From contig NC_019779.1 of assembly GCF_000317635.1 (NCBI RefSeq), positions 1,860,001 through 1,924,000 on the forward strand: a DNA stretch of 64,000 nucleotides. The letters are read 5' to 3'. How positions within the stretch are numbered: the first letter of the stretch is position 1; every line of letters begins with the position of its first letter. The notes under the pieces are model-generated. The model was not told where the DNA came from. It searched no databases and was given only the letters and a program-made list of their open reading frames with translations. Source of the DNA: Halothece sp. PCC 7418 (GTDB lineage: Bacteria > Cyanobacteriota > Cyanobacteriia > Cyanobacteriales > Rubidibacteraceae). This document shows positions 52,540 through 61,304 of this stretch, one piece after another. The position numbers and the translations under genes were made by a program.

Positions 52540-52890
52540 TTAAAACTCCTCACTATTTTTCCTTTGAATCAATTGCGTTAACTCTTGTTCAGTTAACATT
52601 TCTTCAGCAACCCGCACAGGAAGATGGGCTGCATTCCAATGTCCGTTAATGGGTTCGCGCAAACGAACACTGTAAAGCGGTTCTTCACTCTCTGTTTCTT
52701 CATCCAGAACGAGATATACTGTTTGGGGATAATTCCGTAAGAGTCGCAGTTGCAGGTTACTTTTGAGATCGCGCAGAGACAGAGCCAAACCTGCATTGTG
52801 ATCTAAAAGTTGCTCAGATACTTGTTTCCAAGCATGATTAACGGCGATAATTTCTGTTATTAGTGTTTCAGGAGGAGGGTTGAGTTCCAT
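52540..52890 (-). CDS. Unknown 116-residue protein, first gene of the Zorya-like unit
   Basis: I do not recognise this protein. It is acidic and predicted soluble: a helical N-terminus (PPETLITEIIAVNHAWKQVS...LLDHNAGLALSLRDLKSNLQ), a beta-like middle (TVYLVLDEETESEEPLYSVR), NGHWNAAHLPVRVAEEM, and a C-terminal helix (LTEQELTQLIQRKNSEEF). No signal or membrane helix. It ends 5 bp before the zorA-like ATG and its last codons contain that gene's ribosome-binding sequence, so the two are translationally linked. Known Zorya operons begin with zorA, so this may be an added regulatory or sensor part; that is inference. Confidence 0.7.
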   Translation of the reverse strand: MELNPPPETLITEIIAVNHAWKQVSEQLLDHNAGLALSLRDLKSNLQLRLLRNYPQTVYLVLDEETESEEPLYSVRLREPINGHWNAAHLPVRVAEEMLTEQELTQLIQRKNSEEF

Positions 52891-53219
52891 AAACCCAGTA
52901 CCATTCTTGAACTATAAAGCGAAGTCATCTCAAATGCAGACTTCATTGCTAAAAACGTTAATTCTTTTTTTGTATCACTTATAAGCCCTGTTAAGGTAAC
53001 AATTTTATTTAGATTTAAACAAACTTGATTCGGGATTGGTTAGTTATATTTATGTGATAAAAATCATTTTTTTGATTCCGTTACCTCTTTTCTAATGGCG
53101 TGTGAACCGCAAATCTAAAACTATTGTGATGTTTTTAATTTCGTGTTCATTTTTACAGTTTCATGATCCTGTAGCGACCAAAATTCTGGAACAAACAACG
53201 TTAGTGAGCCATCGTTCCT
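52891..53219. other. Divergent intergenic region before the Zorya-like unit
   Basis: About 330 bp of AT-rich DNA between the first Zorya-like gene and the isocitrate dehydrogenase-like gene. It should contain both promoters, but no confident -35/-10 pair, operator or RNA gene is visible. An A/T-rich ATTTATGTGATAAAAATCA stretch occurs at about 53049-53068. Confidence 0.4.
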
Positions 53220-54320
53220 ATGACAAATCAGTCCCCTCTACCGACAATCGTCGTTATGCACGGTGATGAAACAGGAGAAGACCTTTTAGCCGAGGCTTTG
53301 CGGGTTTTGCAGCCTGCGGTTATTCGCCAACCGTTAGAATTTGTTGATTACGATCTCAGTCTCAAAAATCGTCGGGAGACTAAAAACCAAGTGGTTTGGG
53401 ATTCAGCAGCAGCCACTTGTAAGACGGGATTGGCTTTAAAGGCTGCAACGGTTACCCCCGAAACAGCAGGAGATGTGGGTAGCCCAAACGCGATTTTGCG
53501 GGAAGCCTTACAGGCTTCTGTGATTTTACGAACGGGTCGACGCATTCCCCAGATTCGCCCCATTGGGGGGGTTCATGCTCCGATTACCATTGTCCGCATG
53601 GCGGTAGATGATGCGTATGGGGCGAAGGAATGGCGAGAAACCACAGAGACAGGAGATGAAATTGCTTGGCGGACTTCCAAGATTAGTCGATCCATCTGTC
53701 GAACCGTTGCTGAATTTACATTTTCCCATGCGAAACAGACAGGCGCGAAAGTGTTTGGCGGACCGAAATTTACAGTCAGCGCCACCTATGAAGGGATGTT
53801 CAAAGAAGAACTGGATGCTGCTGCCAAGCGTTATCCTGAAGTGACCTATCAACCACTGTTAATTGATGCGACCTTTGCGCTTTTACTGCAAAATACTGGA
53901 GAAGCCCTAGTGATTCCCGCCTTAAACCGAGATGGGGATTTACTCTCAGATATGGTTTTACAGATGTATGGAAGTATCGCGGGGTCAGAAAGTTTAGTGA
54001 TGGGCTTTGACTCGGAGACGTTCCAAGTGAAAAATGTTATGGCAGAAGCCCCTCATGGCACTGCCCCTGCCCTTTATGGTAAAAATATTGCCAACCCGAT
54101 GGCGATGATTTTAGCCAGTGCAGCCCTTTTAACCTATGTGGGAACAACCACAGCCGATCGCGCATCCCGATCCATCTATGAATCCGTATTTGAAGCCATC
54201 TATGAAGGGAAAGCCACCCCTGATCTCGGCGGACAAATGACAACTTCTGAGTTTACTGATGAGGTCATTCGTAAAATTAAAACCAAGCTAGAAGTCTGGT
54301 CAACCCTGGAATCCAGTTAA
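53220..54320 (+). CDS. Isocitrate/isopropylmalate dehydrogenase family protein
   Basis: A 366-residue beta-decarboxylating dehydrogenase homologue. N-terminal HGDETGEDLLAEA, TGRRIPQIRPIGG, the catalytic lysine region GPKFTVSATYEGMFKEEL, LNRDGDLLSDMVLQMYGSIAG (the metal-binding Asp helix) and EAPHGTAPALYGKNIANPMA, the cofactor loop, are all seen. It is about 110 residues shorter than the cyanobacterial NADP-isocitrate dehydrogenase Icd and the substrate loop is different, so it is a paralogue with unknown substrate. The ordinary leuB or icd gene would be elsewhere. Confidence 0.85.
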   Translation: MTNQSPLPTIVVMHGDETGEDLLAEALRVLQPAVIRQPLEFVDYDLSLKNRRETKNQVVWDSAAATCKTGLALKAATVTPETAGDVGSPNAILREALQASVILRTGRRIPQIRPIGGVHAPITIVRMAVDDAYGAKEWRETTETGDEIAWRTSKISRSICRTVAEFTFSHAKQTGAKVFGGPKFTVSATYEGMFKEELDAAAKRYPEVTYQPLLIDATFALLLQNTGEALVIPALNRDGDLLSDMVLQMYGSIAGSESLVMGFDSETFQVKNVMAEAPHGTAPALYGKNIANPMAMILASAALLTYVGTTTADRASRSIYESVFEAIYEGKATPDLGGQMTTSEFTDEVIRKIKTKLEVWSTLESS

Positions 54321-54391
54321 GGGTTTTCCAACCGAGAACTCATCAAACTTAACCACATCCCTTGGGAAGCGGTTAAGACTCTCTTTAAGAG

Positions 54392-55078
54392 CTAGCAACT
54401 ACCATCGAGGCAATATAAGATCAGCGAGCTTAATTTTGCAAGCGCCAGATGATGATCTCGATCAGGTATAATTTTCAGGCTAAAGTGTGTGACTTGTTCG
54501 AGATTGACTGTCCAGTCTTCACATTGAAATGTTGTTCCTGGCGGGCTAAACGTATAATCTTGCTCAAGCACCTTCTCAAAACTTTGACCGCCATTGTGAG
54601 AAACTGAAATTTGAAGCACTTGCGTGCGACTCACTTCCACCTCCTCGATTTCAAGTTGGATTTTCCGAATCACCTGGGGTTGATCGAAAACGAGGGTGAT
54701 GGTTTGAGGTCCAGAAGTCGCAGCAGCCCAATAAGTTGCTCCTTTGCCGTGCTGCTGATCAAATACCCGTTCAATCGGGTGATCTGAATCTTCAGAAGTG
54801 AGTTGAACGGTTGCTATGTTGATAATATCTAACTCACCAGTTGTTGCTGAGCGGGGATTTAAGGGTCCCGAATCCACAATTTCTTTTCGCATTGTGCCTC
54901 CTGAAGTTGACAATTCCGCCTCGTCCTGTTGGGATCGTAAAAGTTCGACAGACTCAACCTTATGACTATCGGCAGATACGGTTAGGGGATGGATGAAAAA
55001 CAGCCCCAACAAAATGATTAATACTAGTCCGCTCCCTCTAATTCCAGCCATAATTTTTATTTTAGTCGTTTTAGTCAT
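54392..55078 (-). CDS. Exported discoidin-like (F5/8 type C) domain protein
   Basis: A 228-residue exported protein. A signal peptide (GSGLVLIILLGLFFIHPLTVSA) precedes a ~60-residue linker and a beta-sandwich of F5/8-C/galactose-binding type: IERVFDQQHGKGATYWAAAT, PQTITLVFDQPQVIRKIQLE, ISVSHNGGQSFEKV and a C-terminal HFSLKIIPDRDHHLALAKLS. Such domains bind glycans or lipids. It lies 8 bp after pstB on the same strand and is probably the last gene of the phosphate operon, although its part in phosphate uptake is unknown. Confidence 0.72.
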   Translation of the reverse strand: MTKTTKIKIMAGIRGSGLVLIILLGLFFIHPLTVSADSHKVESVELLRSQQDEAELSTSGGTMRKEIVDSGPLNPRSATTGELDIINIATVQLTSEDSDHPIERVFDQQHGKGATYWAAATSGPQTITLVFDQPQVIRKIQLEIEEVEVSRTQVLQISVSHNGGQSFEKVLEQDYTFSPPGTTFQCEDWTVNLEQVTHFSLKIIPDRDHHLALAKLSSLILYCLDGSC

Positions 55079-55086
55079 TTGTAGAA

Positions 55087-55902
55087 CTAGCCGAAGCGTC
55101 CAGAGACATAATCTCGCGTTACTTCTTGCTGAGGATCGCCGAAAATGAGTTTTGTTTGATTATATTCAGCCAAATAGCCCACTTTACCGCCACGATCTGT
55201 AGCAACAGCATTAAAAAAGGCAGTATAGTCAGCCACTCGGCTTGCTTGTTGCATATTGTGAGTGACGATGATAATGGTATAGTCTTCTGCAAGCTCTTTC
55301 ATTAACTCCTCTATCTTGAGGGTGGAAATTGGGTCTAACGCGGAGCAGGGTTCGTCCATTAGCACCACTTCGGGATTAATGGCAATGGTGCGGGCAATAC
55401 AGAGTCGCTGTTGTTGCCCACCAGATAAGGAAAATCCATTGTCTTGCAGCTTGTCCTTAACTTCATCCCAGAGCACTGCTCGTCGGAGAGAAGTTTCTAC
55501 CAGTTCATCAAGATCCCCGCTATAGTTATTGACTCTCGCCCCATAAGCAATGTTGTCATAAATTGATTTGGGAAAAGGATTAGGCTGCTGGAAGACGATG
55601 CCAATGCGACGGCGAACCTCAATTGGGTCAATATTTTTGGCATAAATATCTTGGTCATGGTAAGTAATTTGACCGTCAAGACGGAAACCGTTGATTAAAT
55701 CATTGAGTCGATTAAAACAGCGCAGTACCGTGCTTTTACCACAACCAGAAGGACCAATTAAAGCAGTAATTCTATTTTTAGGGATGTCGAGAGAAACATC
55801 ACGCACCGCTTTAAACTTACCATAGTAAATATCACAGGCTTTAGCCCGCAAAACAAGGTCTGTTGAGAAGGCAGGTGTGTTAGTTGATTCAGCGTTATCC
55901 AT
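55087..55902 (-). CDS. pstB: Phosphate ABC transporter ATPase (PstB)
   Basis: A 271-residue ABC ATPase (ATG at 55902; GGAGAG 10 bp upstream). Walker [11 protein letters not shown]-loop [18 protein letters not shown], which is diagnostic of PstB, signature [16 protein letters not shown], Walker [15 protein letters not shown] and H-loop [18 protein letters not shown]. It powers high-affinity phosphate import with PstA and PstC. It is third after pstC and pstA on the minus strand, with 34 bp between pstA and its ATG. Confidence 0.95.
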   Translation of the reverse strand: MDNAESTNTPAFSTDLVLRAKACDIYYGKFKAVRDVSLDIPKNRITALIGPSGCGKSTVLRCFNRLNDLINGFRLDGQITYHDQDIYAKNIDPIEVRRRIGIVFQQPNPFPKSIYDNIAYGARVNNYSGDLDELVETSLRRAVLWDEVKDKLQDNGFSLSGGQQQRLCIARTIAINPEVVLMDEPCSALDPISTLKIEELMKELAEDYTIIIVTHNMQQASRVADYTAFFNAVATDRGGKVGYLAEYNQTKLIFGDPQQEVTRDYVSGRFG

Positions 55903-55936
55903 TGACTCAATTCTCTCCAATTAGGACAGTGTTTTT

Positions 55937-56833
55937 TTAATAAGTTCTCTGTCGTGTTGCCCAGCGAGCAGCGATACTGGTGGTTAATACCAGCAACACC
56001 AGAATAAATGCCCCTGCCCAAGCGAGTTCCTGTTGTGGCTCAAAGGGAACAATGGCAAAGTTATAAACTAGCACCGCTAGACTAGCAATGGGATTGAAAA
56101 TGCCGTTGGGCCAAAACTGAGAAAACAGTGCTGTGAAAATCAGGGGTGCTGTCTCTCCCGCCGCCCGCGCGATCGCGAGAGTAATGCCAGTAATAATGGC
56201 TGGTGTGGCAGCAGGGAGAACCACTTTTAAGACCGTTTGATAATTCGAGGCTCCCACTCCCACTGAAGCCCAACGGACTTCTTGGGGAACAATCTTCAAG
56301 CCTTCGTCTGTCGTCCGAATAATCGTCGGCAGCATCAAGATCGCCAAAGCCACCCCCCCAGCGACCGCCGAAAATCCAGTTAAGTTAGAACTCACTAAAA
56401 GGGCATAAACAAAAACCCCTGCAATAATCGACGGAACACCACTAAGTACGTTCGTGGCAAACTGAATATTTTTAGCCAGCTTGCTCCCTTCGCTAAATTC
56501 TGATAGATAAATGGCTGCCATAATGCCAAATGGAACGGAAATAAGCGTGGCAATGGCAACAATAATTAGCGTCCCGAAAATGGCGTTTGCAATCCCTCCT
56601 CCCTCCAGACCAGGCGGGGGGGGTAGCTGTGTAAAGAGAGCTAAATCGAGACGACCAATACCACGCACGAGCACCAAAGTCAGCACCAAGACGAGGGGAA
56701 TTAATGTGACTACCATGCACAAAGTTGCTAAGGTGGTCATGACGATATTAAAAATAGTTCTGCCACTGGAGGTATTCTTTTTTAGCCCTTGCATCTCAAA
56801 GGTCTGAATGGGGGAACTGGGAAAGTTAGTCAC
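55937..56833 (-). CDS. pstA: Phosphate ABC transporter permease (PstA)
   Basis: A 298-residue permease with about six helices (FNIVMTTLATLCMVVTLIPL, LILVLLVLTTSIAARWA at the end) and the EAA loop ASVGVGASNYQTVLKVVLPAATPAI. The LFTQLPPPPGLEGGGIANAI segment is typical of PstA. It pairs with PstC to form the phosphate channel. It begins 28 bp after pstC. Confidence 0.94.
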   Translation of the reverse strand: MTNFPSSPIQTFEMQGLKKNTSSGRTIFNIVMTTLATLCMVVTLIPLVLVLTLVLVRGIGRLDLALFTQLPPPPGLEGGGIANAIFGTLIIVAIATLISVPFGIMAAIYLSEFSEGSKLAKNIQFATNVLSGVPSIIAGVFVYALLVSSNLTGFSAVAGGVALAILMLPTIIRTTDEGLKIVPQEVRWASVGVGASNYQTVLKVVLPAATPAIITGITLAIARAAGETAPLIFTALFSQFWPNGIFNPIASLAVLVYNFAIVPFEPQQELAWAGAFILVLLVLTTSIAARWATRQRTY

Positions 56834-56861
56834 ATCAACACCTCAAAAAACATCGTTACAA

Positions 56862-57824
56862 CTACTGGTACTTAGCCTGCACTCGACTCACAATCATCTG
56901 CGCTAACACATTGACGATTAGTGTCATTGCAACGAGCACAAATGCTGCATACATCAGCGCCGAAACTTGCAGTCCTTTTGCTTCTGCGAACTGGTTCGCT
57001 AACAGAGAGGCAATGGTATTGGCAGGGGCTAAAATCGAAATATTTAACTGATTTGAATTGCCAATAATCATGGTCGCTGCCATGGTTTCACCCATTGCTC
57101 GACCTAAAGCGAGCATTGTACCGCCAACAATCCCAGAAAAGGCAGCAGGAATTAATACTCGAAAAATGGTGCCCCAACGGCTCGCGCCGAGACCTAAAGA
57201 AGCCTGTCGCAGGTCAGGGGGTAAAGCTGCTAGAGAATCTCGGGAAATAGCAGTAATAATCGGTAAAACCATAATCGCTAGAATCACTCCTGCTGGGAGC
57301 ATTCCAGGTCCCACTGGAGACGTTCTAAACAGAGGAATCCAGCCCAAATTTGTATGTAACCAGTCGCCAATGACCTTTAGAAAGGGAATCAGCACAAAAA
57401 TTCCCCATAAACCATAAACAACGCTGGGAATGGCTGCTAGGAGTTCCACTAAGAACACCAGTACGGTGCGAATCCGTAGGGGGATAAAATCCTCGCTCAA
57501 AAAAATGGCAGTTCCTAAACCAAGGGGAAAAGCAATGATGAGCGCAATTAAAGAACTAACTAGCGTGCCGTAAATCATTGGCAGTACCCCATATTCTTGT
57601 CGCCCCGCCACGGGATTCCAAGAACTGGTGACTAAAAAGCCAAATCCAAATTCTTGCATGGCTGGCACAGCTTGCATCAAGATCACAAGGGTAATCGCTG
57701 CTAAGAGTAAACCAACGGCAATGGCAAAAGCAGCAGTTGCAGCAGCAAAGCCCTGATCGAATTTTTTCTCCGTGTTTGAGCGACCTCTCTGAGAAGGTAA
57801 TGAAGATGATGTCTTGGCAGTCAC
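56862..57824 (-). CDS. pstC: Phosphate ABC transporter permease (PstC)
   Basis: A 320-residue permease: first helix ~30-55 (AFAIAVGLLLAAITLVILMQ), the PstC motif FLVTSSWNPVAGRQEYGVLP, then ELLAAIPSVVYGLWGIFVLI and the EAA loop ASLGLGASRWGTIFRVLIPAAF. The gene follows pstS by 56 bp and precedes pstA, in the standard order S-C-A-B. Confidence 0.95.
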   Translation of the reverse strand: MTAKTSSSLPSQRGRSNTEKKFDQGFAAATAAFAIAVGLLLAAITLVILMQAVPAMQEFGFGFLVTSSWNPVAGRQEYGVLPMIYGTLVSSLIALIIAFPLGLGTAIFLSEDFIPLRIRTVLVFLVELLAAIPSVVYGLWGIFVLIPFLKVIGDWLHTNLGWIPLFRTSPVGPGMLPAGVILAIMVLPIITAISRDSLAALPPDLRQASLGLGASRWGTIFRVLIPAAFSGIVGGTMLALGRAMGETMAATMIIGNSNQLNISILAPANTIASLLANQFAEAKGLQVSALMYAAFVLVAMTLIVNVLAQMIVSRVQAKYQ

Positions 57825-57880
57825 AGTAGCCTCAATGCGTTATAAGATGAACTAGGAGCTTTGGAAAAAGACTTTAAAGG

Positions 57881-59002
57881 TTATCTGACCGTAATCGTGT
57901 AATCTGGACTGATCTTGTCTGCTGCTTCAGCAACTCGTTCCCTGACATTTTTAGGAAGAGGGATATAGCCTAACTGTGGAGCAATCTCTTGCCCTTCATT
58001 CAGACCAAACTCAATCATTACCTCCATTGCTTTGGCAAGAGTGGGATCGTCATACTGCTCGAAAGCCAGCATCCAAGTATAAGTCACGACTGGATAAGAC
58101 TGATTGCCTTCAGGGTCTGTGATAAAGGCTCGGAGATTCTCTGGGAGTTCCACAGCAGCGAGAGTAGCCGATGCAGTCTGCTCATTCGGCTCAATAAAAT
58201 TACCCGAGGCATTTTCAAGGGAAGCCATTGCAAGATTATTATTGACGGCATAGCCATATTCGACATATCCGATCGCGCCTGTGGTCTGTTGCACCTGAGC
58301 CGTTACCCCTTCATTTCCCTTTCCCCCGACAAAAGTTCCTTGGGTCGTGGGCCACTGAACACTTTTGCCTTCTCCAATTTCTTTTGTCCATTCTTCGCTG
58401 ATTGCACTTAAATGCTTAGTGAAGACTCCAGTGGTTCCACTGCCATCAGAACGGTGAACGACCGTGATTTTACGATTAGGAAGTTCAAATTCAGGATTAG
58501 CCTGCGCGATCGCGGGATCACTCCAATTCGTAATTTTACCTAAAAGTATATTGACATAAGCATCTCGGGTCAGCTTCAGACCAGACTCGACATTGGGTAA
58601 ATTATAGGTGAGGACAATACTGCCCGCCGTCATCGGCAACAAAATCACTCCTCTGTCAATCTTCGTGATTTCCTCATCTGTCATCGCAACATCACTAGCC
58701 CCGAAATCCACTGTCTCTGAACTAAACTGTTCAACACCAGCCCCACTCCCCACTGACTGATAGTTCACTTCTAGTTGCGGGTGCTTCTGGTTCATCTCGA
58801 CAAACCAGTTTTGATAGAGGGGAGCGGGAAAAGATGCTCCTGCGCCTGTCATGCGAATATTCTCGCTGAAAACGTTCTGTTCTTCACTTCCGTTAGTTGT
58901 CGTGTCCCCACCACAAGCAGTTACACCGACTGCTAAAAGCGTGGAAAAAAGAACCAACCCCAATTGTTTTGGAAAGCGAGCTTTATACACTTGTGGTTTC
59001 AT
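57881..59002 (-). CDS. pstS: Phosphate-binding lipoprotein (PstS)
   Basis: A 373-residue periplasmic binding protein, started at the ATG at 59002; an in-frame TTG at 59017 is less likely. The lipobox is LLAVGVTACGG. Phosphate-contact segments are TGAGASFPAPLYQNW, VGSGAGVEQF, DFGASDVAMTDEE and HRSDGSGTTGVFTKHLS. It captures phosphate for PstCAB. The region upstream has TTAAC-type repeats that could be Pho boxes. Confidence 0.94.
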   Translation of the reverse strand: MKPQVYKARFPKQLGLVLFSTLLAVGVTACGGDTTTNGSEEQNVFSENIRMTGAGASFPAPLYQNWFVEMNQKHPQLEVNYQSVGSGAGVEQFSSETVDFGASDVAMTDEEITKIDRGVILLPMTAGSIVLTYNLPNVESGLKLTRDAYVNILLGKITNWSDPAIAQANPEFELPNRKITVVHRSDGSGTTGVFTKHLSAISEEWTKEIGEGKSVQWPTTQGTFVGGKGNEGVTAQVQQTTGAIGYVEYGYAVNNNLAMASLENASGNFIEPNEQTASATLAAVELPENLRAFITDPEGNQSYPVVTYTWMLAFEQYDDPTLAKAMEVMIEFGLNEGQEIAPQLGYIPLPKNVRERVAEAADKISPDYTITVR

Positions 59003-59368
59003 GGTTTTATAATTCAATCAAGGAAATGCTGAGTTCAAATGACTTGCAAAAATGAAGTGATATAGCAGTACGTATTCAGGTTAGGACAGGGTTAGACTCT
59101 AAAATCTAGTTACAGACTATTGGGGCAAGTTCCCTATTGCCGAGTGCGTAGCACTATATCGGTTCTTTACTCCTCTCAATTTGCGATCAACGGTTAATGT
59201 CTTATATCACTTAACTAAGTATATTTAATTGAATTTACTTAACTATTTTCACGATAAATGCTTGTGGTAAAGAAAAGGTTATGTTAAAGTAAAATTTTTG
59301 CTAACAAATCCCAGAACTGTTTCTCCTCCTAAAATGAATGAGAGATCATACGCAGCAACAGAACACCC
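59003..59368. promoter_or_regulatory. Intergenic region upstream of pstS with candidate Pho-box-like repeats
   Basis: The ~365 bp between pstS and recN contain three TTAAC/T repeats at 59211, 59225 and 59239, exactly 14 bp apart, with another TTAAT at 59194. Cyanobacterial SphR/PhoB boxes use TTAACCT-type repeats, usually 11 bp apart, so the 14 bp spacing is atypical. A GTCTATAAC-type or other RNA gene was not seen. One ATAGCAGT fragment lies at 59062. Confidence 0.3.
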
Positions 59369-61060
59369 ATGTTAATTTCTCTCAGAATTGAGAACTTTGC
59401 TTTAGTCGATGAACTGGAACTTGATTTAGGTACAGGCTTAAACGTGCTCACGGGGGAAACAGGCGCGGGAAAATCCATTATTCTCGACGCGATCGATGCT
59501 GCACTCGGGGGAAAGGTTAACAGCCGTTTCATGCGTACAGGCAGCGAAAAAGCCCTTGTAGAAGCCACGTTTTCCCTCACTCCCGCCATTCAAAGTTGGT
59601 TAGAAGCCCAAGAAATTGATTTACTCGATGATCAAACCTTGGTTTGTAGTCGCGAAATGTCCCAGAAAGGAAATGGACTCCGATCGCGCTCTCGGGTTAA
59701 TGGCGTTTTAGTCAACCGTCAATTAATTAATGAACTCCGCAGCTATTTAGTGGAAATTACCGCCCAAGGGCAAACCGTAGCGTTGATGATTCCCGCCCGT
59801 CAGCGAGAATTGCTGGATACCTATGGTGGACAGTCGTTACTTGCACAACGCAAAGCAGTGGCGAAGGCTTATGAAACCTATAGCCAGTGTAAGGATGCTC
59901 TCGAAACGAGACGACAAACCGAACAAGAACGGTTGCAACGGTTAGACTGGATTCAGCATCAGTTAGAAGAACTGCATTCAGCGCAACTCGACCAAGAATC
60001 GGAATTAGAAGACTTAGAACAAGAGCGCGATCGGCTGCTTCATGCCGTAGAATTACAACAACTCAGTTATCAAGTGTATCAAACCCTTTATCAGCGCGAT
60101 GATGAAGCCCCAGCCGGAACCGATATTCTTGGGGATGCAGAGAATCTCTTAACAGAAATGGTGCAGTATGATTCCCAGCTTGCGCCCTTATTAGAAATGG
60201 TACAAAATGCGATGACGCAAATTGTAGAAGCGGGACAACAGATTTATGCTTATGGGGAAGGGTTAGAATCGGATCCAGATCGGTTGTCGGAGGTAGAAGA
60301 TCGGATTCGGACATTAAAACAAATCTGTCGCAAATATGGTCCTGACTTAAAAGACGCGATCGCGCACCAAAAAGACCTCGAAACCGAACTCAATCGCCTC
60401 AATGATTCAGAACAATCTTTAGAAACCCTAGAAGAAAATACGAACGCTGCTTATGAAACCCTGATTCAGGCTTGTTCGATTCTCAGCGAACAGCGAAAAG
60501 ATGCAGCAGTCCGCTTAGAGGAACAACTGGTTGCAGAACTGAAGCCCTTAGCCATGGAGAAGGTGCAGTTTTACTGTACATTAACCGAAATTGCTCCCAG
60601 CGCACAAGGCACAGAAAGCGTGAATTATTACTTTAGCCCCAACCCAGGGGAAACGCCAAAACCCCTTTCCGAAACCGCTTCTGGCGGGGAAATGAGCCGT
60701 TTTCTCTTAGCGTTAAAAGCCTGTTTTTCTCAAGCGGAACAAAAATTGCAAACCCTTGTTTTTGATGAAATTGATACGGGAGTTTCTGGAAGAGTCGCCA
60801 GCGCGATCGGGCAAAAACTACGTCAACTCGCCCAAAACCAGCAAATTCTTTGTGTCACTCACCAGCCTCTTGTTGCTGCTTTGGCTGACTTTCATTTTCG
60901 AGTCGAGAAGCAATTTTCCACCTCTCGCACCACCGTTTCTGTCATGCGTCTGTCTGATCCCGATACCCGTCGTGATGAACTAGCGCAACTCGCAGGCGGT
61001 GATAATGACGAGAACGCGATCGCGTTTGCCGATTCCCTCCTCAAACAAGCACAATTATAG
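59369..61060 (+). CDS. recN: DNA repair protein RecN
   Basis: A 563-residue SMC-like ATPase for double-strand break repair. Walker A is G29ETGAGKS36 within LNVLTGETGAGKSIILDAI, a long coiled coil spans ~150-370, and the C-terminal half carries the signature SETASGGEMSRFLLALKA and Walker B TLVFDEIDTGVSG with HQPLVAALADFHF. N-terminal MLISLRIENFALVDELELDL is typical. RecN holds broken ends together with RecA. The gene is followed by a long heptamer repeat. Confidence 0.95.
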   Translation: MLISLRIENFALVDELELDLGTGLNVLTGETGAGKSIILDAIDAALGGKVNSRFMRTGSEKALVEATFSLTPAIQSWLEAQEIDLLDDQTLVCSREMSQKGNGLRSRSRVNGVLVNRQLINELRSYLVEITAQGQTVALMIPARQRELLDTYGGQSLLAQRKAVAKAYETYSQCKDALETRRQTEQERLQRLDWIQHQLEELHSAQLDQESELEDLEQERDRLLHAVELQQLSYQVYQTLYQRDDEAPAGTDILGDAENLLTEMVQYDSQLAPLLEMVQNAMTQIVEAGQQIYAYGEGLESDPDRLSEVEDRIRTLKQICRKYGPDLKDAIAHQKDLETELNRLNDSEQSLETLEENTNAAYETLIQACSILSEQRKDAAVRLEEQLVAELKPLAMEKVQFYCTLTEIAPSAQGTESVNYYFSPNPGETPKPLSETASGGEMSRFLLALKACFSQAEQKLQTLVFDEIDTGVSGRVASAIGQKLRQLAQNQQILCVTHQPLVAALADFHFRVEKQFSTSRTTVSVMRLSDPDTRRDELAQLAGGDNDENAIAFADSLLKQAQL

Positions 61061-61079
61061 TGATCAGTGACCAGTTACC

Positions 61080-61240
61080 AAAGAACAAAGAACAAAGAAC
61101 AAAGAACAAAGAACAAAGAACAAAGAACAAAGAACAAAGAACAAAGAACAAAGAACAAAGAACAAAGAACAAAGAACAAAGAACAAAGAACAAAGAACAA
61201 AGAACAAAGAACAAAGAACAAATGACAAAGAACAAATGAC
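61080..61240. repeat. Heptanucleotide tandem array (AAAGAAC)n
   Basis: Twenty uninterrupted copies of AAAGAAC (61080-61219), then AAATGAC, AAAGAAC and AAATGAC, 23 heptamers in all. Shorter relatives occur in at least seven other intergenic gaps, often beside CCAGTGACCAGT-like words. Short tandemly repeated heptamers (STRR) are known in cyanobacteria. One frame on the minus strand is open through the array (a periodic FFVLCSL peptide) but is not credible as a gene. Confidence 0.95.
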
Positions 61241-61304
61241 AAAATCTTGTCTTTTCTGTTAAGGGATTGTTAAGATATATGGGGTAATCTCTCTTCGTAG
61301 CCCT

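Noticed and set aside
61041-61235. Open minus-strand frame of 64 codons with a periodic FFVLCSL peptide
   Set aside because: It is the translation of the AAAGAAC heptamer array; no start context, no non-repeat content.
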